A stretch of DNA of 37,500 nucleotides from Cyclobacteriaceae bacterium (GTDB taxonomy: Bacteria > Bacteroidota > Bacteroidia > Cytophagales > Cyclobacteriaceae): positions 1-37,500 of the forward strand of contig CATQIH010000012.1 of assembly GCA_958296015.1 (NCBI GenBank). Reading direction: 5' to 3'. Each line of letters opens with the position of its first letter. Positions within the stretch are counted from its first letter, which is position 1. The translations under genes and the position numbers were made by a program. Under the pieces are notes generated by a model. The model saw nothing but the letters and a program-made list of their open reading frames with translations, was not told where the DNA came from and did not search any database. Positions 8,311 through 14,901 of the stretch are shown one piece after another.

Positions 8311-10702
8311 AAGATACCTGCTACTGGTGCTATGCATGTTGTATGGGCTTGTGCTTCATGCCCAGCAGCAGTACGTGGTGCACCTACAGGTAGTAGATGC
8401 GCAAAACGATGAGCCGGTAGCAGATGCTGATATTACCATCGATGTGCTTGACAGGACATTTGCTACCAATGAGTATGGCAGGGTTACCGTGCTGCTGCCG
8501 CTTTCTTACTATACTTTTAGGGTCAGTAGCCTGGGTATTATCTCCAGGTCTTTTCAGGCAACCATTGATCGGGACACCACCCTTACTTTTCCGGTAACCG
8601 TAGAAGCCAAAGTACTGGATGAAGTAGAAGTAGTGGATGCACGCTTCAATGAGAAGGTAGACCTGAATGTGGTAGGGGTAGAGAAAATATCGCTACAGGC
8701 CATAGAAGCTTTGCCCATGCTGGCCGGAGAAAAGGATATTGTCAAATCGCTGACCTTGCTGCCGGGCGTGCAAACCGGCACAGAGGGTAGTGCCAATATC
8801 AACGTGCGGGGCGGCACCTCAGACCAGAACCTGTACCTGCTGGACCATGCCACGCTGTATCACTCCGGCCATTTGCTGGGCTTTTTGTCGTCGTTCAATC
8901 CTATGGCCATCGATAGCGTCACACTGTTCAAGGCAGGCTTTCCGGCCCGGTATGGCGGGCGGCTGTCGTCGGTCATCCAAACCGGCACCAAAGAAGGTAA
9001 CCTGGATTCTGTCAGCGTGAGGGGCAATGTGGGCATTATCTCTTCCAAACTCAGTGTGCAGGTGCCTGTCATCAGGCAGAAGTCATCGCTGATACTTTCC
9101 GGCAGAAGGACTTATATAGATTTGCTTCAGCAGCTACTTACCAGAAGCGGCCCATCGCGCAACCAGACGAGCTATGTCTTTTATGATATGAACGCCAAGT
9201 GGGTGTACTATTTTACCCCTGACAACAAAGTGAGTATCAACTTCTACCAGGACTATGATACCTACTACGACATCACCACCGACCGTACCACAGAACCAAA
9301 GACTTACCAGGAAAACCGCCTGACCTGGAGAAACCGCATCGTAGAGGCAAGCTGGGATGCCAGGTTATCAGCAAAGCTACACCACAACTTATCGCTGAGC
9401 CAGACAAGCTATGCCATGCAGATACTAGACGACCGCCAGGGGCAGAAGCAAGGCCAGAACTACCGGAATGCTTTCAACACATCGTTGCGGGACCTCAGCC
9501 TGAAGGAGAACCTGCATATACAGGTGATGCCATCGTTTCAGGCCGATGTGGGTGTGCAGTACGAACACCATCGCTTCAACCCGGCACTGCTTTCTTCGCG
9601 GCAGGCAGACACGACGTTCAGCGAAAATACGCTTCCGGAAACTACTGCACAGCAACTCTCACTCTATGCAGAGGGTTATGTGAGTTTTTCAGACAGATAC
9701 TCCCTGAGTGCAGGCATCAGGAACAGCCACTACTTTGTGGATCAGCATAACTACCTCAACCGCGCGGCGGACCGCCTGGAGCCGCGTGTCAATATAGAAA
9801 GGAAGCTGGGTGCTTACAGTGCTATCAGGGCTTCTTATGCGCGCATGGTGCAGCCTATCCATCTGCTTACTGATCCGGGTTTAGGGCTTCCGTTCAATCT
9901 GTGGGTATCATCCGGCCAACAGGTTAAGCCGCAAAAAGCAGATCAGGTCGCTGGCGGGTATTACACCAGCTTCCTACTGGGCAAAAGAAACTATCGCCTA
10001 AGTGTAGAGGGTTATTACAAATGGATGTACGACATTGTGGCTTATCGTGATGGTTTCAGTTCCAGCACCTTTACCACTGCCGCCTCAAATACGGACAGGA
10101 CATGGGACAAGGTGCTCACCAGCGGCAACGGCAAATCGTATGGTGCAGAAGTATTGCTGGAAAAGACTTCCGGTGCCTTCACCGGCTGGCTGGCTTACAC
10201 GCTGTCCTGGACCAAACACCAGTTTGCCGACCTCAACTACGGTCGCCCTTTCTATTCCCGGTACGACCGTCGCCACGATCTGTCGCTGGTAGGGTTCTAT
10301 AAGCTCAACAAAAAGTGGGACATCAACTTCAACTTCAGTTATGCTACCGGCCAGCCAGTGACGCTGCCGCTGTACACTTACCCCGGTTTCACGTTCAACT
10401 ATGACCAGGGCAAAGTGACCAACACGGGCGTATTGCTTTACACCCAAGGAGGCAGAAACGCTTACCGCATGAAAGCCTTTCACCGGCTGGACATTGCTTT
10501 TCAAAGGCGTTTGCAGTGGAGAAATGTGCAGGGAAGCGTAGAGTTTGGGTTGTTCAACTTGTATAACAGGAAGAACCCGTACTACTACTATGCAGACACA
10601 GACTATGTAGGAAACATCGATCGTCCCAAACGCGTGTCGGTGATCAAATCCGTATCTCTGTTTCCCATGATTCCTTCTGTATCCTTGTCTTTTGAGTTCT
10701 GA
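8297..10702 (+). CDS. TonB-dependent outer-membrane receptor (second copy)
   Basis: This 801-residue receptor starts at the ATG giving MYVNKRYLLLVLCMLYGLVLHAQ (signal peptide); an upstream TTG at 8270 would spoil this signal. The carboxypeptidase-regulatory-like domain is at about residues 26-110 (VVDAQNDEPVADADITID), and the plug at about 115-230 contains LLPGVQTGTEGSANINVRGG and AGFPARYGGRLSSVIQTG. The barrel ends IPSVSLSFEF. It is clearly paralogous to the receptor at 2629-4950: shared blocks include the plug motifs, GKSYGAEVLLEK and RYDRRHDLSL. The gene start overlaps the preceding lipoprotein gene by 14 bp. The substrate is unknown, and the divergent barrel suggests a ligand different from the first receptor's. 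Confidence 0.92.
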   Translation: MYVNKRYLLLVLCMLYGLVLHAQQQYVVHLQVVDAQNDEPVADADITIDVLDRTFATNEYGRVTVLLPLSYYTFRVSSLGIISRSFQATIDRDTTLTFPVTVEAKVLDEVEVVDARFNEKVDLNVVGVEKISLQAIEALPMLAGEKDIVKSLTLLPGVQTGTEGSANINVRGGTSDQNLYLLDHATLYHSGHLLGFLSSFNPMAIDSVTLFKAGFPARYGGRLSSVIQTGTKEGNLDSVSVRGNVGIISSKLSVQVPVIRQKSSLILSGRRTYIDLLQQLLTRSGPSRNQTSYVFYDMNAKWVYYFTPDNKVSINFYQDYDTYYDITTDRTTEPKTYQENRLTWRNRIVEASWDARLSAKLHHNLSLSQTSYAMQILDDRQGQKQGQNYRNAFNTSLRDLSLKENLHIQVMPSFQADVGVQYEHHRFNPALLSSRQADTTFSENTLPETTAQQLSLYAEGYVSFSDRYSLSAGIRNSHYFVDQHNYLNRAADRLEPRVNIERKLGAYSAIRASYARMVQPIHLLTDPGLGLPFNLWVSSGQQVKPQKADQVAGGYYTSFLLGKRNYRLSVEGYYKWMYDIVAYRDGFSSSTFTTAASNTDRTWDKVLTSGNGKSYGAEVLLEKTSGAFTGWLAYTLSWTKHQFADLNYGRPFYSRYDRRHDLSLVGFYKLNKKWDINFNFSYATGQPVTLPLYTYPGFTFNYDQGKVTNTGVLLYTQGGRNAYRMKAFHRLDIAFQRRLQWRNVQGSVEFGLFNLYNRKNPYYYYADTDYVGNIDRPKRVSVIKSVSLFPMIPSVSLSFEF

Positions 10703-10712
10703 GCATGAGCGA

Positions 10713-10800
10713 CTTCATCGGGACGCCGACCGGTCATAGACTACGCGTCCCGGACCGAAGCTAGAAGAGGAACGAACGCGTTGCAAACGCGCCCGAGGGG
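10713..10800. repeat. REP-like double hairpin element, copy B
   Basis: Two hairpins lie in tandem. The first has arms CGGGACGC (10719-10726) and GCGTCCCG (10745-10752), with the palindrome GACCGGTC in its loop. The second has arms CGCGTT (10777-10782) and AACGCG (10786-10791) around GCA. The first ~26 bases recur at 660-685, and the second half resembles the complement of 13490-13575. Paired short hairpins dispersed between genes are the form of REP/BIME sequences mobilised by RAYT transposases; no RAYT is present in the window. The element runs straight into the truncated partner of hicA. Confidence 0.55.
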
Positions 10801-10801
10801 G

Positions 10802-10900
10802 GGTGCCTTGCAGCTACTGCTGGAAGTGAACCGGGAAGCCACTAAAAAAGCCTATCAAGGAAAGCAGGTGATAAGGGAAGAACTTCATATAGCTTCATGA
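10802..10900 (+). pseudogene. 3' remnant of an antitoxin-like gene preceding hicA
   Basis: An open frame from within the repeat element encodes LQLLLEVNREATKKAYQG and then KQVIREELHIAS, stopping at TGA 10898-10900. That stop overlaps the hicA start as ATGA, the typical coupling of a toxin-antitoxin pair. There is no start codon: the 5' part is replaced by the REP-like element. It is inferred to be the tail of hicA's antitoxin; the family cannot be identified from 32 residues. Confidence 0.45.
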
Positions 10901-11142
10901 AGCGCACCCAACTCATCAAACACCTTCACAAGCATGGTTGTGTATTATTGCGGGAAGGAGCCAATCACGCTATTTATCAGAATCCTGCCAATGGTCAGCA
11001 ATCTGCTGTAGGCAGACATCGCGAACTCTCTGATCTACTCTGCAAAAAGATTTGTCATTGCCAGCCAACAAAAAGTCCGCTCTGCCACAAAAGGTACCAT
11101 GTGAGTTTTGACCACAATATGCTTCCCACAATTTGCGAGTAA
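10897..11142 (+). CDS. hicA: HicA-type mRNA interferase toxin, altered C-terminus
   Basis: Residues 1-56 match the HicA family well: MKRTQLIKHLHKHGCVLLRE, GANHAIYQNPANGQQSAV, and HRELSDLLCKKIC. The catalytic His of the dsRBD-like fold fits the G-x-N-H-x-I-Y position. HicA toxins cleave mRNA and are neutralised by a partner antitoxin. Normal HicA ends a few residues after KKIC; here the frame runs on for about 25 unrelated residues into the 41-bp tandem repeats (81 residues in total), so the true end was probably lost. With the antitoxin reduced to a fragment, this is likely an inactive or decaying toxin. Confidence 0.65.
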   Translation: MKRTQLIKHLHKHGCVLLREGANHAIYQNPANGQQSAVGRHRELSDLLCKKICHCQPTKSPLCHKRYHVSFDHNMLPTICE

Positions 11143-11345
11143 CTATCCTCAAGGTGCAACGCCTTCTCACAATTTGCGAGCAACTGTCCCCGATGTACAT
11201 TACCTCCCTACAATTGGCGAGTAGCTATCTTCAAGGAACAACGCCTTCCCACAATTGGCGAGTAGCTGTCTTTGAGAAACAACGCCTTCACACAATTGGC
11301 GAGTAGCTTTCCCCAATGTACAATGCCTTGCCACAGTTGTCGGCT
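11123..11345. repeat. 41-bp tandem repeat array (five full units plus a partial)
   Basis: Units of exactly 41 bp lie at 11123-11163, 11164-11204, 11205-11245, 11246-11286 and 11287-11327, with a partial unit to about 11345. The shared core is 'cacaattggcgagtagct', followed by a more variable half ending 'caacgcc'. Units 3-5 carry TTGGCGAG and units 1-2 TTTGCGAG. The units are contiguous with no spacers, so this is not CRISPR. Because 41 is not a multiple of three, a coding origin is unlikely. Open frames through the array on the minus strand are regarded as incidental. Confidence 0.85.
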
Positions 11346-11400
11346 GGGTTCTGTTTGTTGACGAAAGTTGGTGAGTAATGTACAAATTATTGGTTGGAAT

Positions 11401-11431
11401 GATCATTTTGAGAGTTATTAAGAAAATGATC
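11401..11431. repeat. 9-bp perfect inverted repeat
   Basis: GATCATTTT (11401-11409) and AAAATGATC (11423-11431) are perfect inverted copies separated by 13 bases. They lie in the ~235-bp non-coding stretch between the 41-bp array and the hydrolase gene. This could be a small operator or a decayed terminator; nothing else supports either reading. Confidence 0.3.
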
Positions 11432-11509
11432 GTTATATGGCGTATATTATACTACGGCACATTTGCCTTAAAGTAGGCTGTGAAGGCACAGTCCACGGCT
11501 CCTATGCCT

Positions 11510-11531
11510 CGGTTTGTGTCCTCACAAACCG
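11510..11531. repeat. Perfect hairpin upstream of the hydrolase gene
   Basis: CGGTTTGTG (11510-11518) and CACAAACCG (11523-11531) form a 9-bp stem with a TCCT loop, 50 bp before the hydrolase start. A smaller stem CTGTG/CACAG lies just before it, near 11478-11491. No U tract follows, so it may be a cassette-end or repeat hairpin rather than a terminator. Confidence 0.45.
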
Positions 11532-11580
11532 AAAATATATCTTGGTATAAGCGTACCTACAACCGTCGTGTGCTATACAT

Positions 11581-12567
11581 TTGAAAAAGAATGTGCTAAA
11601 CATTTTTGGAAACTTGAAAGCAGCGATAATTGCAATTATACTATTGGCAATCCCATTTTACACATTTGGACAAAAGGAAATTCTTTCTGGACAAGAAGTA
11701 GAGCGGGTATTTAGGACGCAAGACTCGACTCAAAATTTCTATCTGGCTCTTTCACCTAAGTCCTCCATCAAGGGATTACTCGTCATCCTTCCAGGTTTTG
11801 GCGGGGGGCCGAGTAACGTACTACAAGAAACTGACCTTCCTGCTAAGGCGAGAATGAAGGGCTATTTGGTAGTAATACCTTATCTGACCGTATTGACTAC
11901 TTACTCGGACTCTATTTCCCAAAACCGACTTGCTACACTAATACCTGAAGTTATCAAAAAGTACAAAGTTCCTAATAACGACTTTATTATTGGTGGACAT
12001 AGCATTGGAGGTAACGGTGCACTTCTTTATGCAGAGACTGCATTTAGGGAAAATGACGAAAAGATCATAAAACCCAACCTTGTGTTTGGAGTTGATCCGC
12101 CTCTTGACATGAAGCGTCTTTGGGAGAGCCTCAGGTTTTCTAAAGAAATAAATTTCAGTAAAACGGCTGTAGATGAAGCAGACTATTTTATAAAAAGGTT
12201 TGAAACAGAATTGAGGGGAACTCCTTTCCAGCAGCCTGAAGCATATGAGAGAATATCTTCATATTACAGAGATGCACAAGATGGAGGCAATGCAAAGTTT
12301 TTGACATCAATACCGGTTAGACTTTATTGTGACCCTGACATCAATTGGTACATTGATAACAGAAGAACTCCTATTGAACATACTAATTTGGCTGACTTGA
12401 CAGCATGTATTGTCCAGCTAAAGCTCTTAGGTAACGATGATGCTGAACTAATCACGAATATTGGAAAAGGATATTTTCCTGATGGAAGAAGACATCCTCA
12501 TGCATTTTCGCAACTGGATTCTGATGAATTTTTAAAATGGGCGGACAAAAAATTGAATGAAAAATAA
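11581..12567 (+). CDS. Secreted alpha/beta-hydrolase
   Basis: This 328-residue protein begins at a TTG (LKKNVLNIFG, read as Met), chosen because it gives a full signal peptide with two lysines and a hydrophobic core, ending near FYTFGQ (residue 31). An alpha/beta-hydrolase fold is supported by the oxyanion-type loop PGFGGG (71-76), the nucleophile elbow G-G-H-S-I-G-G with Ser141, and a late His in RRHPHAF. The substrate is unknown; esterase or peptidase activity is equally possible. The gene is visibly more AT-rich than the receptor genes upstream, and it stands alone between repeat and hairpin sequences, which suggests horizontal acquisition. Confidence 0.7.
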   Translation: MKKNVLNIFGNLKAAIIAIILLAIPFYTFGQKEILSGQEVERVFRTQDSTQNFYLALSPKSSIKGLLVILPGFGGGPSNVLQETDLPAKARMKGYLVVIPYLTVLTTYSDSISQNRLATLIPEVIKKYKVPNNDFIIGGHSIGGNGALLYAETAFRENDEKIIKPNLVFGVDPPLDMKRLWESLRFSKEINFSKTAVDEADYFIKRFETELRGTPFQQPEAYERISSYYRDAQDGGNAKFLTSIPVRLYCDPDINWYIDNRRTPIEHTNLADLTACIVQLKLLGNDDAELITNIGKGYFPDGRRHPHAFSQLDSDEFLKWADKKLNEK

Positions 12568-12572
12568 ACACC

Positions 12573-12610
12573 ATACAGCAATGCATATAACCAATGGTGG
12601 GGTGCTGTAT
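12573..12610 (+). terminator. Hairpin just after the hydrolase gene
   Basis: ATACAGCA (12573-12580) and TGCTGTAT (12603-12610) are perfect 8-bp inverted copies separated by 22 bases, starting six bases after the hydrolase stop. There is no strong T run, so it may act as a weak terminator or be part of a cassette-type recombination site. Confidence 0.35.
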
Positions 12611-12636
12611 AAGTTCTAAATATTTTAACTTTGCTC

Positions 12637-12706
12637 AACGCTTAGCCAACGGTGGATAGACTCGACTTCGTAACCCACCACAACTGATATGTTAGCGTTA
12701 GGCTTC
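12637..12706. other. attC-like imperfect inverted repeat
   Basis: AACGCT (12637-12642) pairs with AGCGTT (12694-12699), AAC with GTT just inside, and GGTGG (12651-12655) with CCACC in the second half, separated by unpaired bulges. The right end reads GTTAGCGTTAGGC, including the heptamer GTTAGGC that also serves as the integron attC core. The geometry resembles an attC recombination site, but no integron integrase is visible and spacing is irregular, so the assignment is tentative. Confidence 0.35.
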
Positions 12707-12728
12707 ATGGCAATAGACTTTCTGTATG

Positions 12729-12759
12729 TTGATAGAGTGACAGGAAAATTGTATTTTTG
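12729..12759 (+). promoter_or_regulatory. Candidate Bacteroidota promoter for the HEPN/MNT pair
   Basis: A TTG at 12729-12731 is followed after 20 bases by TATTTTTG (12752-12759), matching the TTG-N19-TAnnTTTG promoter form known in Bacteroidota. The start codon at 12766 lies close to the expected transcription start, giving almost no leader. Confidence 0.4.
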
Positions 12760-12765
12760 GTATTG

Positions 12766-13167
12766 ATGGATGACAGCATTGAAAATACAGAGAGTGTGGT
12801 AAAGCATTGGTATGATTCTTCAGAAAAGGATTATGCCACGATGAAAAACTTACTGGCCTCAAAAGACTTCAGTTGGGCTTTATTCTTAGGGCATTTAGTT
12901 TTAGAAAAGCTTTTAAAGTCTATCTATGTTAAAAGAAAGGAGAAACATGCCATTTTTACTCATGATCTGTTGAGATTAGCTTGAAAAACTGATCTTGAAA
13001 TTTCCGAAGAATACGAAGAATGGCTTGATGAGGTCACCACTTTTAACTTGAACGCACGTTATGATAATTACAAACAAAGCTTTTATAAGCTTTGTACCAA
13101 AGAGTTTACAGAAAGGTGGATTGAAAGAATTGAAGATATAAGGAAATGGTTGATCAATCAATTATAG
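12766..13167 (+). pseudogene. HEPN-domain toxin gene interrupted by an in-frame TGA
   Basis: From the ATG at 12766 the protein reads MDDSIENTESVVKHWYDSSE, with helices (DFSWALFLGHLVLEKLLKSI) typical of HEPN domains. Codon 73 is TGA (12982-12984). The same frame continues without further stops through KTDLEISEEYEEWL, FNLNARYDNYKQSFY and IRKWLINQL to TAG at 13165-13167, so a single nonsense mutation splits a 133-residue gene. HEPN proteins are ribonuclease toxins neutralised by a partner nucleotidyltransferase, here encoded immediately downstream with a 22-bp overlap. The ARY segment near the active-site region lies after the stop, so the truncated product is probably inactive. Confidence 0.75.
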
Positions 13168-13475
13168 ATACTGCAAAAAATTATATTGAACAAATTCCAA
13201 AGGATGTAAAGCTCAAAAAGGCTTATCTATTTGGTTCTTATGCCAGAGGTAAGGCAAGAGAAGAAAGTGATATAGATATAGCACTGGTCATTGAAAACAT
13301 GGTTGATTTTTTTTCTACTCAAAAACTTTTAATGAAGCTGCGAAGGACAATAGACCTCCGGATTGAACCACACCCTATTGGAGAAAATGAATTTACCAGG
13401 GTGAATCCATTTGCACATGAGATTCAGAAATATGGCATCGAATTAAATATTGAAGATAAAACCGCGAAAGCCTAA
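13146..13475 (+). CDS. MNT-domain nucleotidyltransferase antitoxin
   Basis: This 109-residue protein has the minimal nucleotidyltransferase motif AYLFGSYARGKAREESDIDI: Gly30-Ser31 and the metal-binding pair Asp42/Asp44. MNT partners of HEPN toxins silence them by transferring nucleotides to the toxin. The start overlaps the 3' end of the HEPN gene by 22 bp, as expected for a coupled pair. The catalytic motif is intact although the HEPN gene has a nonsense codon, as would be expected if the toxin was lost first. Confidence 0.8.
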   Translation: MVDQSIIDTAKNYIEQIPKDVKLKKAYLFGSYARGKAREESDIDIALVIENMVDFFSTQKLLMKLRRTIDLRIEPHPIGENEFTRVNPFAHEIQKYGIELNIEDKTAKA

Positions 13476-13489
13476 CATTGTGTAGTATC

Positions 13490-13575
13490 CCTGCCGGTTG
13501 CGACGAAAGTTTTCCACCCTCAGGCAAGTTTGCACCGTCCGGCGTGGAGCGCGTTCGTCCCGTCACCATGTAAAG
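13490..13575 (-). repeat. Decayed REP-like element, copy C
   Basis: On the minus strand this reads 'ggacgaacgcgctcc', then 'ggtgcaaac' and 'tgcctgagggtgg', paralleling 'aacgaacgcg', 'ttgcaaac' and 'gcccgagggggg' at 10771-10803. It is GC-rich within an AT-rich gap between the MNT gene and the KdsC-like gene. It appears to be a diverged member of the same dispersed family. Confidence 0.4.
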
Positions 13576-13684
13576 CAAAACTGATAAGTATAAAGTCGCA
13601 TTTCACGCTGGACATTGCAAATGCACACAGTGAGGTTTGAACTGCAAAACCAATCCCTAACCCCCAAAACCCAACACCCAATCC

Positions 13685-14164
13685 ATGCTCAACGTAAGTA
13701 ATATCAAACTCATTGTACTGGATGTAGACGGCACACTGACCGATGGCGGCATTTACCTGTCGGAATCTGGTGATGAATCCAAGAAATACCATGTCAAGGA
13801 TGGTATGGCGATCAGTCGGCTCATCGGCAAAGGTATGCATGTGGCCTTTATCAGTGGCAGCAAAAGTGCCAGGTCTGTCATGCGCAGGGCAGAGATGCTG
13901 GGTGTGGAATATTGCTATGCGGGTGGTAATCCTAAGCCGTCTGTACTGAAAAAATGGCTGGAAAAGCTTAGCTTAACCTACGAGCAGGTGCTGTTTATGG
14001 GTGACGACATCAACGACTTGGAAGTGATGCGGCTCTGTGGACTGGTCGTGTGCCCGGCAGATGCCTCACCCGCCGTCCAGGAGATCGCCGACCTGGTACT
14101 TTCCCGTAATGGCAGCGATGCCTGCTTCCGCGAGCTGGCCGATCTGTATTTTCCGATTGTATAA
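13685..14164 (+). CDS. kdsC: KdsC-like HAD phosphatase (Kdo-8-phosphate phosphatase)
   Basis: This 159-residue protein is the size of KdsC. HAD motif I is IVLDVDGTLTDGG, with nucleophile Asp13 and acid/base Asp15; motif II Ser is in FISGSKS (about 57-59), Lys90 could be motif III, and motif IV is GDDIND (106-111). KdsC hydrolyses Kdo-8-phosphate to Kdo for lipopolysaccharide core synthesis in the cytoplasm. Related enzymes act on other nine-carbon sugar phosphates, so the substrate is inferred. It stands alone, and its stop is four bases from the convergent DUF4926 gene. Confidence 0.85.
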   Translation: MLNVSNIKLIVLDVDGTLTDGGIYLSESGDESKKYHVKDGMAISRLIGKGMHVAFISGSKSARSVMRRAEMLGVEYCYAGGNPKPSVLKKWLEKLSLTYEQVLFMGDDINDLEVMRLCGLVVCPADASPAVQEIADLVLSRNGSDACFRELADLYFPIV

Positions 14165-14168
14165 TGCT

Positions 14169-14402
14169 TCAGGAGGATTGCCCTATCTTTCTTACATGCG
14201 CTATCTCATCTGTTTCAACCTTTCTTACCTGATCCGCAAAAAGTGTTTCAACAGTAAGCGTTTTACCGTCTAAAGTAAAAAACTCTACCTCATAGCCTTT
14301 TCCTGAATCGTGCATCATTACTACAGTGCCAATGTCACCGTGCATCAACCCTTTTTCCGGAAGATCTTGTTTTAACACTACTCTATCAAATTCTTTGATC
14401 AT
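14169..14402 (-). CDS. DUF4926 domain protein
   Basis: This 77-residue protein reads MIKEFDRVVLKQDLPEKGLM then HGDIGTVVMMH, and GKGYEVEFFTLDGKTL, the compact beta-barrel pattern of DUF4926. It overlaps the DUF6883 gene by 4 bp (start ATG at 14402), so the two are translationally coupled. DUF4926 proteins are often paired with DUF6883 proteins; a toxin-antitoxin or immunity function has been suspected for such pairs but is not shown here. Confidence 0.75.
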   Translation of the reverse strand: MIKEFDRVVLKQDLPEKGLMHGDIGTVVMMHDSGKGYEVEFFTLDGKTLTVETLFADQVRKVETDEIAHVRKIGQSS

Positions 14403-14737
14403 TGTTTAATAGGATAAGCTGTAACTAACTTATAAAACACTTTTCGTTTTTCTAAAAACCATACTCCTCTAATTAACGGGTTCTTTCCAAAAGGGGTTTG
14501 CAGTATACCTTCAACAATAATTTTGCTTCCAAAGTAAGTCTGCTCTTGTTTAGTTATCTTTCCAACAATAGCATGTTGTTTAAGTGCTGCGGCAAAATCA
14601 GTCCACCTTTCTAAACTAAATCCTTGGCTAATGAAAAACTTAGCTTTGCTACTGCCATCTGGATGAGAAAGGTTCAAGAGATAATCAATGATTTTGTCCT
14701 TTTCAATTTTTAGGTATTTCAGATCGTCAAGTTGCAT
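14399..14737 (-). CDS. DUF6883 domain protein
   Basis: This 112-residue protein has the blocks KYLKIEKDKIIDYLLNLSHP, GSSKAKFFISQGF, and FGSKIIVEGILQTPFGKNP. These fit the DUF6883 family (K-x-x-Y-L-L-x-x-H-P and G-x-S-K-A-x-F-F). It is the first gene of the two-gene unit with DUF4926. Its biochemical function is unknown. It is divergent from the BatA-type gene across a 164-bp gap (14738-14901) in which no clear promoter consensus was found. Confidence 0.75.
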   Translation of the reverse strand: MQLDDLKYLKIEKDKIIDYLLNLSHPDGSSKAKFFISQGFSLERWTDFAAALKQHAIVGKITKQEQTYFGSKIIVEGILQTPFGKNPLIRGVWFLEKRKVFYKLVTAYPIKQ

Positions 14738-14901
14738 CGAATAATAAATTTCATATAAAGGCCATCATATAGCCACTCGGCAGCAAAATAATATATTTCA
14801 TTGGCAATAATTTTCCTGTAGGCGAATTATTAAATAGATTACTACCTTTAAACCTGTATGGCACTGCCAAAATCAACGTAACTTTAGTAGTTTTACTGCC
14901 A

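Noticed and set aside
11123-11345. CRISPR array
   Set aside because: Units are contiguous 41-bp copies without unique spacers, and no cas gene is in the window.
10970-11406. Minus-strand small proteins across the 41-bp repeats
   Set aside because: The open frames follow a 41-bp period that shifts frame in every unit and resemble no protein family.
11581-12567. Lipoprotein assignment for the hydrolase
   Set aside because: No cysteine follows the signal peptide; it ends FYTFGQ, consistent with cleavage by ordinary signal peptidase.
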